DNA of 64,000 nucleotides from Echinometra lucunter (GCA_029962745.1 CM057161.1:6399876-6463875); one strand, 5' to 3'. Shown: positions 1-12,182, counted from the stretch's first letter. Notes: generated from the sequence alone by a model not told the origin. Numbers and translations are program-made.

Positions 1-911
1 CCAGATTGTAGCGGAAAGCCTGATACAGTAAATGATTTTACTTTTTCCTTTCCGGAGGCAGCCTGGACATGTATGGTCAACATCCCTATTCATTTCTCCT
101 TGTACTCTCTCGCTGATTTTCTGTTGTATGTTGAAATGCCGAATAGAAAAATAATGAAAGTGATAATAATAATGATGATGATAGTGATAATGATAATGTT
201 AATACCAATGACAATAATAATAATGATAAAGATAATACAATGTAATAATAATGATAATGATGTTAATACTAATGATAATAATGATGATAACAGTAATGAT
301 CATAATAATGATGATGATGATAATAATGACATTATGTTATTTATGTGAGCATATGCCTCATGTTATTAAATTTATTGCCATAGATTTTGTAATAGTCTAT
401 ATTAATGAGCCAAAAGATTTGATTAAAATTTGCCTGCGGGAACTGGATGGCCCCTTTATTAAACCTATGGAAATAAGAAAATTCTGAAGTCAACAAGTAA
501 ACATGTTGAAAGTGGCAATAAGTTACTTTCAACATGCCATTAAGTCATTATTTACTTAAACAGATGCACTGTCATATTTCCTGACGTATACTGTATGCCT
601 TTTAAAGTTTGACAGTTCTATGACTAGTCTACACAGCGTATTTCATTCATTATATTGTCTGTAGTTTAGCAGTTATAAGTTAGGATTTTTAAGCCTCTGC
701 CAATCAAAGATGGTGTATGAGGCATTATGTGTTATTATTTTCTGGCAATGTAATGAGTATTTATGAATTCATTGCATTGAGCCAGAGGCATATTGCAGAT
801 TCAGTTGCATTCAGCTTGTTCATATCATTTCTTTATTCTCATCTGCTTTGTACATAATGAAGTGTTGTTTTGCTGGAAGTGTTAACATGCAGTCAAATCT
901 TTCTGAATCAG

Positions 912-1016
912 GTGGGCGTGTGTTCCAGTGCGCCTTTTGTAGAGGATTTCTTTGTGAAGATGATCAGTTTGAGCACCAAGCCAGCTGCCAGCAGCTTCAG
1001 TCAGAGAGCTATAAAT
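912..1016 (+). CDS. ZNF330: ZNF330 exon: GGR..CEDDQFEHQASC zinc-finger part
   Basis: Acceptor AG at 910-911 and donor GTGAGT at 1017. It encodes the highly conserved CxxC plus LCEDDQFEHQASCQ block. It is entered in phase 1 and ends one base into the Cys codon completed by the next exon. Confidence 0.92.
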
Positions 1017-4000
1017 GTGAGTCTTTTGCACTCTGAAATATTACTTTGTCACCCTTTAATTCACCCTTGTTCGGGGGTGCATTCTTCTTTCTTTGAGAGT
1101 GAAGGGCCGCCGTGCTTTCAGATGATTTTCCATGAGTACTGAAACAAACATACATGAAATTGAACAAGCAAAACAAAACTGAAACAATGCACTCAAACAA
1201 ACTGTGCGCATTAGGTTTCTAAAGGTTGAATTGAAAACCCATTAGTAATAATAATGATACTCGGCTCTATTATAGCTCATAATACATTGCAGAATAGCAT
1301 GTCCCTATGCGCTTGAAATGAAAAACAGAAGAAACTACGGTACAAGTGAGAAAAATATGAATTAGAAAATTTACTAGAAAGTACATGTATAGCCTTGGAC
1401 AATGAGTTCATGTGTACACACACTAAGTATTGAATAAATGTTTTTTTAAGAGATGCCTTAAACTTATCTAAATCATTAAGATAGATTTCTCATAGAATTT
1501 GGAAGTGCATCCCATAAAACTTGGCACTTTTAATAGCAAATCTTGCCTGTTGATGTTTAGCAAAACGCACATGGTTTTGCAACACCAAGGGGGTGATGAA
1601 GTCATCTTGCACACTAATTGTAATATGGAATATCACATGCGTTTTATTTTTCTAAAGAATATTATGCTTTCGCAATAAATTCAAAGATTTTCAGTCACTC
1701 GATTACTGTACATGATCAACATGAAGGACACAACTATTTCTCTTTAAAGCACAACCCATTTTTAACTTGTCGGCAAAATGTATGATATTATCAGTTTAAC
1801 TATTTCATAGAACATAATCAGCATGAAGTAATACAGCTATTTTTCTAGAAATAAAATCCTAATTACCACAACTCATTTTTACCTTAGAGGAGGTGCCAGA
1901 CAACCGAAATGTTTTACTCCTCTGTCACAAAGCCTTTCACATGATTTTGTGGAGATAATCGCAGAAATTAATATACTGAGGTGATCCTTGAACACATTTT
2001 TATAACAAACTGACAAAAATTTGGGGTATGTACTCCAAATTAAGGCCGTAGTGTACATCCTCGACTCTCTGTGAGATTTCCAGATTATTCATCATTACTG
2101 TCAGTTTTCAAGATGCAACACAAGGTGTTGTAGTCCGAATAGAAGATGGGCTGCATATCCCAAACCTTGAAGGTGGCATCTGCAGAGATGCCACCTGTTC
2201 CTTTTATTTTATACTGTTTTTTATCAAAAATACTGCAGTTTTCATGGAAAATACTTTTTCCAAAATTGTTACTATGTGTATCTATTGTGCATGGCCGTAC
2301 GCAGCGGGGGGCAGTTGCCCCCCAGAAATTTTGAAAACTTTACTTTTTTTACTGAAAATTTTCACAAAATCCACGAAAAGTGTGCACCAAATCCTTCAAT
2401 TTCATTTTTTTTTTTAAGCAAAAGCGCTCCTCATGACCAGCTCGGTCATTTCACTCCCTTGCTTTTGAGCCTTCTTCGAAAATTTGTACACGTCTTGCCC
2501 CCCGTAAAAATTTCTGCTTACGGCCCTGCTATTGCGGAAGGTGAAAATACTGTTTTTCCACCCAAAAAAAACCCTTTTCATCCCTCCAAATACTGCAATG
2601 CTTTTTACAAGATTGGCGCCCCTGCTTCTGGAGGAATATTAGAAATATATAAGTGGTCCAGCGATGATCCTGACGTACAGGTTGGCCCTGTCACCAAATG
2701 CCTAAAGCCATTAGTAGTCATTTCAACTGAGAAGAAATTGGTAGGGTCCTCAATAAGATCCTCGTTGATGAGTCCCGTGATGACTGTCATTCTGTTTGGA
2801 TCAATTTACCTGGTACCATCTCTGGTAAACTGTTCAGTGTCACTGTTGGCAGTGTCACTGTTGGCACTGTTCCTTGTTACGGCAATGATATCAAAGCTTC
2901 TGTAGACCAACTACATGAGAGTGGATGTCTCAAGAGATTGCATCTTTGGAAATGTTAAATGATCCTCCAAACTGACTGACATCTCGTGTCCCAATCCGTC
3001 TCCTTGAAATTTAGAGAGATCTGTTCTAGCCTTTGTACGTCTTCTTTAGCATTCTCATTGCAACTTAGGGCTCAAGACCTTTCTCTCCAAATTTAGTAAG
3101 ACATAACTGTTCAGCATTAGAAATTCGGCTCAAGGGGACCTAGGCTAGCGCAGCATGTCTAAAACATTCCTCAAAGACAAGAACCGGAGGTTTGACTATT
3201 TGACCCTGCATCTTGTGAATTGTGTTAGCAAAGCTCAGCCTCAGAGGGAATTGCTGAATAAATGTTCTGGCAGAGCACTTCTATTCTTAATGTTGCCCAA
3301 GCTGTAGGAGAAGGTCATTCTTTTAATGGGCACCCACTCTGGATTTTCAGTGACCTCTTTCATCACGCAACGCGAAGAGGGCAATGAAGCGGTCATCTTG
3401 CACAGTAGGTTTTCTGGGGTAACGTCCTCTCCTAGGTCTCTCTTTGACATCACCAGTTTCTCAGAACTTTGTATCCATTTGGATATGGTGCCAAGACTTA
3501 CTCCAAACCGTGCTGCAACAACATTTTGCAGTACTCCAGCTCCAGTTGATCTATTGCCCAGGCCTTTTCAACGTTAGGTAACCTAGGCATGGTGCTTCGG
3601 AAACTTGATGACCAAACAGTAGCGATTCTTTCCTGACTTGTCACCATAGTGCATGAATTTCATTTTCAGATTCTTCAGAGTCTGGCATTCATGGATAACC
3701 AGTTTGGAACATTAGCTCTTCAGTCAGGTGCCTTGGAGTAGTGGTTCATTCACTTGATTCTCAGTCCAAGGGTTGAGGGTTCGAATCCAACCCATCACTA
3801 ATGTCTTTTGGCAAGACATTTAATTCTCATTTGCCACTCTTCACCCAGGTATAAATGGGTACCTGGCAATTGCTGAGGTAATAGTAATTACAGGACCCTC
3901 TGGAATGCTGATGAGGCTTCCCTGGGTAAACAAACTTATCATCATTGTTATTATCATTATTGTAGTCATTTACAAAAATCATACCGTCTTATTCAAAGAA

Positions 4001-5886
4001 AGGAGAGTGCTCTGTGCAACTGTACCAGTGCTCACCAGTACATTTTTCAATCGACTTTTCCCTTTTGATCCAACCCTTTATTCTGATGTACTGCTCATTG
4101 CATGACTGCAAAGTCATAACAAATACAGTATCATCTGAAAGAGGAATAAACCTGCCTTATAAGGATACAAAAAAAAAAAAAAAAAAACAGCAATGGTTGT
4201 GCCATGACAAAAGAAATACAATCAATCAAACTTAGTGTTTCAAACTTTTTTTGAGAAGTTAAGATGAGCAGTTTTATCTTATAGGAAGCATAGAATTCTG
4301 AATATTTACAAAACAAGGCATCTAAAGGTAATACTTTTAAGGTGCCATTGAAGCAACGATTACAATGGATATTAGAATGAATATATATGCACGGTATAAA
4401 TGTGACTGTTATGAATTTACATGCTGATGGAGCCTTGTTCACCACATTTGGTACACTTCATATCAGAAGTGATTTTTCCTTTGTTCCAGCTACCTCATCA
4501 GTAATATTAATGACAGGTAATGGTCATGGGACATCCCAGGTCATGCAGCAAGATCATCCAATTTTACATTGTATAATTGCAAGATATTGTATTTTTTCAT
4601 TTCCCAAGAATTTGGCTAACTGCTTCATGTACATGTATATCTATTTTGTTTTTTAAAGTATGTTTTTTTTTTTTTTTTAAATTAATGACTCTTGACTCTT
4701 CTGTTTGTTTTTTGTTTGTTCCTTTCTTTCTTTCTTTGTACAGGTGGTTCATGTAACAAGCTAGGACAATATTCTTGCTTGAAATGTAAGGTGAGAAATA
4801 CTACCACTGAAATATGTTTATAGAGTCTGTACCATTGTGATTTTTGTGTTTTATTCTGTTTTATATAAGTGAAAGTATATACTTCTTCATTGTCTTATTT
4901 TAAATATGTTCTTTGTCATACCCTGCAATGCAATACATTAACATTATGAGAAAGCAAATTTTTATGGAAACAAAAGTATTATTTAATATTTACTGTTTTT
5001 ACTTTTAAATGTATATTACAATGATATGTTTAGAATTTTTCTGTTATTTGCCACAATATACATGTCTGAGAATCTTGATGATCACATTTTTTTATAACAT
5101 AAGGTATTTCTTGTATACTGTCATGTGCTAAAAACAGAGCGGTACAAACCCTTCAAAATTCTCAAATTACCCAAGTAATAATTTACTCTTAATCTGGACC
5201 ATACACAAAACTAATAAAAACTGCAACGTATGTGAGGTTGAATAATACCAGTAGTCAGATTTCTAGTATGTGTTTTTCTCAAATAGTACATTTGTTAACG
5301 ACAGATGGAGGAGGAGGATGCCTTGTGCAGCTAGAACTTTGTTCTTGTATTAGCATCTGTTAATATCATTAAAGACATTGGTTAACATTGTTATGATTTT
5401 TAAAAATCTTGTTTTGTTACTTGAAAATGGGATAAACATAAGGGTTATAGTGTAAAAATACACTCCAAATTATGGTTGGTTTCAGGGTTTTTGAGTACAA
5501 ATACAAGTACTCTTACACATGTTTCATCTTAGTTTGAGAATTTTTTAAATCACAAAGTTAGCCAGTGCCTTTAATAACAGTTGATATGTTGGCTTTATTA
5601 TCTGTAGATCTGTTTCTGTGAGGACCATGTGAGGAGGAAAGGTATCAAATATGCCAGGAATCAACCTATTCCTTGCCCAAAATGTGGTTATGAGACCAAG
5701 GAAACCAAAGACTTGGCTATGTCAGGTAAGTCCACCCTCTTGCAGTACATGCATAAATTTTTTTTTTTTTTAAATCACAAATCCAATGTGATTTGAGAAT
5801 GAATATGGCGAGAAAAAAAAATGTGTACTTCAGCTGTTAAAGTTAACACACTATTATTTACTTATTATTTTTATGATTATTATAAT

Positions 5887-5934
<48 letters not shown>

Positions 5935-5943
5935 TAGTAGTAG

Positions 5944-6025
<82 letters not shown>

Positions 6026-6049
6026 CATTATTATTATTATTGTTGTTAA

Positions 6050-6085
<36 letters not shown>

Positions 6086-8360
6086 CATTATTATTTTTAT
6101 TATTATTATTACTATTATTATTATTATTATTAATATTATTATTATTGTTATTAATATTATTATTATTGTTATTATTATTATTGTTATTGTTATTATTATT
6201 ATTACCTGTTTGCCATGCTGTCCGGCTATCAGCTGGAGAGATATTTATTTATTTATTTTCTGATATTTATACAGGGTAGCACATTTCACCAGTAATGGTG
6301 GTCTTCCATGAGGCCCTGTTTGGTAACAAAATATTCAATAATATCATCATTGAAATCAAGAATACAGCAACAACAACACCACGTTGAAAAATACATATAT
6401 ACACATTATATACAGGATCCTTTGGCAAGACGTTTATCTACATTTGTCACTCTCCACCCAGGTGTAGTAAATGGGTACCTGGTAGGAAGAAATTCCTTGA
6501 ATGCTCGAGCGCCTGATCAGGGTAGCCGTGCTAAAGCCGGGGTAATGATATGCAGCACTTAGAAACATTTGTATCAAGCGCTATATAAATGTTGCATATT
6601 ATTATTATTATTATTATTATTAGGTATCCACACAAAAAGCGGTTTAGTCAAGAAATATACATTGTATGTAGACAGTTATTAGTTCGTAAAGCAGATCTCA
6701 GTAATCATCGGATTTTAGGCATTGACGTGAAAAAGAAAATTAACAGGGGAAGATAGCCAGAAATCATCTGATTAAAAAGGAAAAAAGAAAATCATAAACA
6801 ACATCATTAAATGAATTAACGCCATTTTCCGCCATACCCTGACACACCGTAAACTAGAAATGTTATATACATATGTACACCAGTATTAAAATGTTATGGC
6901 TTTTCAAATAGAATATTCACTTTGAATGCTTACAGTATATGAAGCTGAATAATGGAATACATGTGCATGCTTCAACCAAAGAAAGTGTTGAATGAGGCTA
7001 AGACTTTTGCTTTTGCTTTTGCTTTTGCTTTTGCTTTGCTTTTGCCTTTGCCTTTGCCTTTGCCTTTGCCTTTTGCCTTTTGCCTTTCGCCTTTCGCCTT
7101 TCACCTTTTTTGCCTTTTTTGCCTTTTTTGCCTTTTTGCCTTTTTTTACTTTTTTTGCCTTTTTTTGCCTTTTTTTGCCTTTTTTGCCTTTTTTTGCCTT
7201 TTTTTGCCTTTTGCCTTTTGCCTTTTGCCTTTTTTGCCTTTTGCCTTTTGCCTTTTGCCTTTTGCCTTTTGCCTTTTGCCTTTTGCCTTACTAAAGGCAA
7301 TAATGTTCAACATTCAGTGTTACTTTAACTAGCATCAAATGTTTAAATCCAGCCAGAATTGTATGTATATATGAAGAGTTAATATGGAAAAACCTTTCCA
7401 CGCTACGCTTGAAGATTTAAAGTTAGGTCACCATCATATAGTAGATACATTCATTTTAGCTCATTAGTTATAAAGGTTTATTGTTGAAGTTATGGTCAAA
7501 AGTAGCAAAAAATTTCTTATTTCCTTTATTTTTCTTGATCTTTAATTGCAAATATCTCAATTTGATGAAAATGGATATATTGGTTATTGCATTCAAACTC
7601 TTCATATTCTCTCTGTTAACAGGCTGAGCCATTTCCTTCCATCAATTTCTTTTCTATAAAATTAAAGATTTGTTTTTGCCTCTGTTTTTTTTTTTTTTTT
7701 CTCTCTTTCTTTTTCAGTTCGTAGAGTTGACTTTGGGAGGCAGCAGGCTAAGCACTCAGATGACGATGATGACGATGATGGAGGGGGTGGAGCTTCAGGA
7801 TATGATGCATTCTGGGCCAAGCTTGCATCAGGAGGAGGAGGAGCAGCAGGTGAAGAAAATGATGCTGTTGTACAACATTGTGATCAGAATATCAAATCCT
7901 GAAAGATAAACTGGAGTTCTGGGGGTGTTCACAAAGACCAAGATTGACTGAAATTGCACTTAACTATGGCAGGCCATTCATGCCACTGTTTGCTTTCACC
8001 GTCAGTCCCTTCAGGGATGTGCAAATCATGATCACAAATCTACAGAATTAATATTTTTGTTTTTAACCATTAAATGTACCTTTTTATCCAAATTCATCCT
8101 GTTCTTTTCTCTTTTCCTATTATTCCTCTTTATTTGTATAGCTTCTTTGTGTAATGTTTGTCTCCCTTTTCTCTCCATCTGTAGGTTATAGTTACCAGGA
8201 TGACGACTATGATAATGATTACGATGATGACGACGACTACAACTATGATGACGAAGATGAAGATGATGAAGAGGATGATGAAGAGGAAGGTGATGATGGT
8301 GACGAAGAAAAAACAGTAACCAGTAGTATAGACAAGTTGAAAGTTAGTGACGACTCTTGA
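912..8360 (+). CDS. ZNF330: ZNF330 (nucleolar autoantigen 36) gene, 3' five exons
   Basis: Exons 912-1016, 4744-4790, 5608-5725, 7718-7849 and 8185-8360 join in frame (phases 1,1,0,1,1) to give the last 191 residues and a TGA stop. The product starts GGRVFQCAFC, then LCEDDQFEHQASCQ, a CxxC..CLKCK segment, CFCEDHVRRK, PCPKCGYETKETKDLAMS, then VDFGRQQ, SGYDAFW and a long Asp/Glu/Tyr tail. From memory this follows the order of vertebrate ZNF330/NOA36, a conserved Cys-rich zinc-binding protein of nucleolus and centromeres whose biochemical role is poorly defined. The N-terminal half is not in the window. The tail is more acidic and tyrosine-rich than I recall for the human protein. A possible ATTAAA poly(A) signal lies at 8486-8491. 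The introns carry microsatellites, SINEs and MITEs. Identity is strong; function is by family only. Confidence 0.93.
1425..1640 (-). pseudogene. 3'-terminal fragment of a non-LTR (CR1/jockey-like) reverse-transcriptase ORF
   Basis: Read on the minus strand, this gives an open stretch containing HVRFAKHQQARFAIKSAKF. After a frame change it gives LWDALPNSMRNLS-like residues, then LNDLDKFKASLKKTF. This order (FxxxGAxLWNSLPxxIRxxxxLxxFKxxLK) is the usual C-terminus of CR1/jockey-type element polyproteins. It lies in a ZNF330 intron, with frameshifts and a stop. No upstream RT domain is seen next to it. Confidence 0.45.
2290..2528. mobile_element. Short hAT-type MITE with 8-bp target duplication
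   Basis: A 239-bp element with inverted ends CATGGCCGTACGCAGC and its partner ...CTTACGGCCCTG. It is flanked by CTATTGTG (2282-2289) and CTATTGCG (2529-2536), an 8-bp duplication with one mismatch. CA..TG ends plus an 8-bp duplication fit the hAT superfamily. No transposase. Sequence of the same family reappears at 53236-53391 and at the borders of the tandem array. Confidence 0.75.
3727..3965 (+). mobile_element. tRNA-derived SINE
   Basis: Starts with a tRNA-like head whose Pol III B box GGTTCGAATCC is at 3778-3788. The conserved body follows (GGCAAGACATTTAAT, CCACTCTTCACCCAGG, AAATGGGTACCTGG), then an ATT-type tail. The body is shared with copies at 6415, 50030 and 60975. Confidence 0.7.
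4744..4790 (+). CDS. ZNF330: ZNF330 exon: C-GSCNKLGQYSCLKCK
   Basis: A 47-base exon between TTTGTACAG and GTGAGA. It completes the split Cys codon and encodes two CxxC pairs. It is too short to stand out as an ORF; splice sites and homology order define it. Confidence 0.9.
5608..5725 (+). CDS. ZNF330: ZNF330 exon: ICFCEDHVRRK...CPKCGYETKETKDLAMS
   Basis: Acceptor TCTGTAG, donor GTAAGT. It encodes the conserved CFCEDH and PCPKCGYET motifs, with Cys/His residues typical of this family's zinc-binding sites. Confidence 0.93.
5887..6204. repeat. (TAG)n/(TTA)n microsatellite
   Basis: About 55 bp of TAG repeats pass directly into about 260 bp of interrupted TTA repeats inside a ZNF330 intron. Long open frames here (poly-Ile, poly-Leu, poly-Asn) are artefacts of the triplet period. 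Confidence 0.95.
6415..6625 (+). mobile_element. 5'-truncated SINE, same family
   Basis: Carries the body motifs GGCAAGACGTTTATCTACA, CCACCCAGGTGTAGTAAAT, GGGTACCTGGTAGGA and GCTAAAGCCGGGGTAAT, then AAGCGCTATATAAATG and a (TTA)n tail at 6597-6622. The tRNA-like head is missing. Confidence 0.7.
7003..7290. repeat. TTTTGC / TTTTGCC minisatellite
   Basis: About 290 bp of tandem units that change along the array: TTTTGC, then TTTGCC, TTTTGCC, TTTTTTGCC, and back to TTTTGCC. Strand asymmetry is extreme (almost no A on the plus strand). Intronic in ZNF330. Confidence 0.95.
7718..7849 (+). CDS. ZNF330: ZNF330 exon: VRRVDFGRQ...GASGYDAFW
   Basis: Acceptor after a long pyrimidine tract (TTTTTCAG), donor GTGAAG. 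It encodes the FGRQ motif, a run of seven Asp, a Gly-rich stretch and the SGYDAFW box that precedes the acidic tail in this family. Confidence 0.9.
8185..8360 (+). CDS. ZNF330: ZNF330 terminal exon, Asp/Glu/Tyr-rich tail
   Basis: Acceptor CCATCTGTAG, stop TGA at 8358-8360. It encodes a tail dominated by Asp, Glu, Tyr and Asn, ending in a short Ser/Lys segment. Acidic tails are typical of nucleolar proteins of this family. The bases are GAT/GAC-rich, so replication slippage could vary its length between alleles. Confidence 0.88.
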
Positions 8361-8954
8361 TAATTACTTATTTCCTCCTAAACGTTTAGATGTTTATTGA
8401 TAGAAATTAATAGTTTTATTATTTCTTTGATTATTTTTAGTCATAACTGAATAGATATAATTTTTCATTTTTATTATTGAGTAAGATTAAAGGGGACTTA
8501 CACTCTAGCATCAAGTTGTTTTGGAGCAGCTCCCCATTTTTTTGCTACATTGAATTATGTAATGATAATATTTCTCATGTTAGTTGTTGATGAAAACATC
8601 TATTTCGCAGAGGAGTGTCCATTAACACAAGTCCAGGGTTATATGTGGGGATAGGTTAAAAAGAGGATTTTCTCAAGAAAAAGGCAGAAATTCTGACAAT
8701 TCTAATACAAAGTATAACTCCTGTTTGCAAGGGCAATCACAGAGCAGCCTTTTTGTAATTTCATCGATTACAACTTTTAAACTTTATAACTTTCACTGTA
8801 TCATTTTTACAGGGAATTTTTTCTGCTCTGCTTCTCTTACTTCATATAATGTCAGCTTGAAGCCATAGTTGACTTTGCTTTTTATTTTATCAGAAATCAC
8901 TTCAAACCATCTTTGAGAACATTTCAGTCATTAATTCTGACTTCCAGATGTTAC

Positions 8955-9200
8955 ACATCGAGTGTTAAGTGCAACAAAGGGATATCTGTTTTGGGCCATT
9001 TTGAGAAAACTTGCAACAATGGTTTAATGCAGATGGCCATACCTACTTTGGGTGATACCCTGCTGTAGCAAAGTTTGCTGTAGAAACCATTATTACCAAT
9101 GGGTTCCTGGTCTGTTATTGATCATTTTAATATCAAAACCTCATTTTGACCAAAAAAATTCAGATAGCCCTTTGTTGCACTAAACCCTCAATGTAATTTT
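8955..9200. mobile_element. Nonautonomous inverted-repeat element
   Basis: The left arm has GTTAAGTGCAACAAAGGG followed by ATATCTG. The right arm carries the complement, CAGATAGCCCTTTGTTGCAC. The arms are imperfect and about 35-50 bp long. No clear target duplication was identified. Confidence 0.5.
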
Positions 9201-9500
9201 TTTTTTTTTTTCAAATTTGGCATACCACCTGAAAAGGAAGCGTTTATGACGTCCACTTCAGATCCTCCATCCTTCTCTAAGTTAGGTTTTAATTATTCTT
9301 ATTTGTATCATCTCAAGTAAGTGGGGTTTACTTTCATCATCTAATACATTGAAATTGAGTATTAAAGAAAGTATGGTTTTTAGAAAGAATGGTCCATGTC
9401 CTCTTACATGAAATATGCACTTGAAATAACTCCCACAATCAAATATAATTTCTACCACTGACAGTAGCTTAATCTTAACTTGCCTTGGGAATCGAAAAAG

Positions 9501-9831
9501 ATATTTGTAAACAAATTTTCTGCATCACTCCCAATGCCAAAGATCGCATGCTCGATCTGTAATGAAAATTACAAGTCAGAAAAAATTGGAGCCAGCGGGA
9601 TTTGAACCTGTCATCTACTGCTTGCCGGGCAGTGACTTAACCACCAGGCTATTCTAGTCCACGGCTAAGTCACAATGAACTGGAAACAAATACCCAAGAT
9701 CCTCTTCTTTCTGACTCATTAATATGCAACAGTCCGCCGTGGACGATAGGTAGTTCTGACTTGTGATTTTCATTACAGATTGAGCATGCAATCTTTGGCA
9801 CTGGGAGTGATGCCGAAATATTTGTTTACAA
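9501..9831. mobile_element. Foldback element enclosing a tRNA-like sequence
   Basis: Arms at about 9501-9581 and 9754-9831 are inverted copies about 80 bp long. They share GCATCACTCCC, GCCAAAGAT and TGTAATGAAAAT..ACAAGTCAGAA with few mismatches. The loop holds the minus-strand tRNA-like sequence described separately. Confidence 0.65.
9587..9664 (-). other. tRNA-like (SINE head-like) sequence, not a functional tRNA
   Basis: On the minus strand, the A-box-like TAGCCTGGTGG (9641-9651) and B box GGTTCAAATCC (9598-9608) are correctly spaced. A 5-bp anticodon stem ACTGC/GCAGT closes a 7-base loop, CCGGCAA. The acceptor and T stems do not pair properly and position 33 of the loop is C instead of U, so it is best read as a tRNA-derived relic. 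Confidence 0.55.
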
Positions 9832-11632
9832 ATTATAAATTCCTCCCATCAAGCTTCTTCATTTACAATCTAAAAAGCTGCTCTTAATTTTGAATTTTTG
9901 TGAAAGATACTTTTTGCATGACCAATGCGATGATGTTAAAAAAAAAAAAAAAAAATCATCAACATGATTAAGTAGGGAAATTCTTTCACAAAAGGATTTA
10001 ACATTCCATGAAAGCCTAAATAAATCCCTAGGATGTTGAATTTAATGAATTTTGAATTTCCCCAATATTGGAGGGTATTTGTTCTGGTAACTTATACCAG
10101 TGGCTTACATGCCTGCAAACCATAAATACTACAATTTGGAGTCAATGAGGTGATACATTTCATCCACATTTTACTACTCCATTGTGTGATATGTTGAAAA
10201 TGCATGTGAAATTATAAAACAATTTTGGCCCATCTTCTCAAAAGACAGATTAAACTAAATCTTACTTAATCAAGTCCACTACTTCATAACAAATCATAAA
10301 ATAAAAAATCCTAAGCTTTTAATTCCATGAAGTGATATTGCATGTACCATAATGTTGTAACAAAACTTAGTTCTGAAATAATTTTGTGATTTCATTTTTT
10401 TTTCATCTCATTACAGACTTATTTTATTATTTCATGGGATGAAGAGTTTGGCAAAGCCAAACTTTCAAACTAGTACATCTCTACTAACTTGGCTGCATAT
10501 GGGTGTTAAGAGCTTTCCAATGTACTCTCCATTGTGTAGAGACTAGGATAATATAAGTTATTGAGACAAATAAATGCAACATATAAATTTACTTGGTTCT
10601 TTGGCTACATTTTGTTTTTATTGCTTGTGATTACTTTGTCACATATGTCACAAAAATATACTTTACATGTTTTAAACAAAATTGTCATAAATATCTCTCT
10701 TTGGTATTTGTGACAGAGGTCCACATTTTGTGGTTTGGCCTAATATCTTTAGATGCAAAGCCCTAAAAATCATACCAAATACATGAGCAGAAAGAGCAAA
10801 AAATTCTACACAAACTGTGCTCATTTTGGTTGCGTCAATATTCGTTATTTGATGCTGAAAATTTTTTAAAGGAAAATAAGCATTAAAATCCTTACATTGG
10901 CAATGTGATAGAAGGTTTAAAATCCCCGTTTTCCTCTGCAAATTGGCAACTTTTTGACTTCTCGTCATAATTTCTGTCAATTTATATTCATTTCAGATAC
11001 ATGACGTTTTATAAGAAAAATGTAGCAATGGAATAAGAATGTTGTGTTGCCAATTTGAAGAATAAAAGCCGATCAAATTAGGCTTTAAATAATTCCTGTC
11101 ACGAATGGGTTAAGGCTATAATCTTATTTTGCAGGCATCAAGGTAGAAATGATTCATTCAACATGTCTATAATATAAGCAATATAAGCAATATCATACAA
11201 TTTATGCATGATTGCATACTAGTTTATCTTTATGCATTCTAGGACTGGAAGGAGTTATATTGAATACACAGAACAATATTTGACAATGAACTTAATTTTC
11301 TGGAAGAGGCTTTCAAGCATCTATAGTTGAATTCAATAAGCTGAATTTGAGAATTTCAGTGGATGAAATTTGAAACGTCAAATTTGAAGTATTTTGATTA
11401 TTTTATTGTAACTGTGATTTTATGAAATTTGCATTACTGCTTGATGAGCTAGTAATGTAAGTACTCCTAGTGATGTGTGTATATTGTTGTTTGATACCTA
11501 CTTCACATCTATCTGTTATAATTCTAGCTATAAAACTGACATGGAACTTCTGTTTTATATAGAAAGTTTTTGGCAAAATAAAATTGATAAGGATACTAAA
11601 TATAATATATTACAATGGCCTTACAATCTTAA

Positions 11633-11966
11633 AGGTAGTAGCCCACATTTGCGCAACAGTGTTCCAGAAATTGAAGAGAAATAAGCCAATTTCAGTTTTA
11701 AATTACAGATATTTATGTTAAACTATCATGTTATCAAATTTACAACAATGTTCCAAAGAAGAAGTGAAAAATGAATGGTTTTACTCTTGAAGTGTCGGGA
11801 AGATGCCTTTACAAAAAAAAAAAATGTTTTGAATATTTCCTTCTCAATCCTAAATGGGAATGTACTGGGATCTAAAACTTTACAAGTGTTTTTCTGTGGC
11901 TTAAAGCATTCTAAAGTAAAACTTTTGTGCAGATTGGGTGCCACTTGCAAATGTGGGCTACTACCT
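11633..11966. mobile_element. MITE with TTAA target duplication
   Basis: Ends AGGTAGTAGCCCACATTTGC and its inverted copy GCAAATGTGGGCTACTACCT, about 24 bp. It is flanked on both sides by TTAA (11629-11632, 11967-11970). TTAA duplications are the hallmark of piggyBac-type insertion, though these ends lack the usual CCC start. No ORF. It lies about 75 bp downstream of the stop of the minus-strand gene, probably within its 3'UTR or flank. Confidence 0.7.
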
Positions 11967-12041
11967 TTAACAGGTCTAGGAGAAATTTTATATGAAGTAT
12001 TTCTTCTCTCTTTCTAAATTCTGTGAACGATTCCATTCTGA

Positions 12042-12182
12042 CTAGTCTGAACAACCATAAACTTCAAGTTTTATAGCTGGAAAATCTGTGTAGGATTTGA
12101 CATAGATGTAGAGGAACCTAGCCATCAGAAAGTCACCCAAGTCATGTTCTGTCACTGCACTGAAGTCTGATGCTTCAAAAAC
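12042..12182 (-). CDS. Exon 14: F5/8C domain end and stop
   Basis: Encodes VFEASDFSAVTEHDLGDFLM, ARFLYIYVKS and IKLEVYGCSD, then TAG at 12042-12044. ARFLYIYV and LEVYGC are the diagnostic C-terminal strands of discoidin domains. Confidence 0.88.
   Translation of the reverse strand, partial: VFEASDFSAVTEHDLGDFLMARFLYIYVKSYTDFPAIKLEVYGCSD

Larger units (their letters stand above)
8361..12041. other. Convergent intergenic region between ZNF330 and the minus-strand gene
   Basis: No supported coding exon. It holds the 3'UTRs of both genes, a MITE near 8955-9200, a foldback with a tRNA-like core (9501-9831), and a TTAA-flanked MITE (11633-11966). The remainder (about 9840-11620) is AT-rich unique-looking sequence in which I see nothing definite. 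Confidence 0.6.

Noticed and set aside
5858..6279. Open frames of 76-111 residues on both strands
   Set aside because: They are poly-Ile, poly-Leu, poly-Thr and poly-Asn translations of a triplet microsatellite.
6952..7332. Four overlapping frames across the TTTTGCC array; array also considered as CRISPR-like
   Set aside because: Units are 6-9 bp with no spacers, so this is a simple minisatellite, and frames on both strands reflect its composition.
9587..9664. Functional tRNA gene
   Set aside because: A and B boxes and an anticodon-like stem are present, but acceptor and T stems do not pair and loop position 33 is C.
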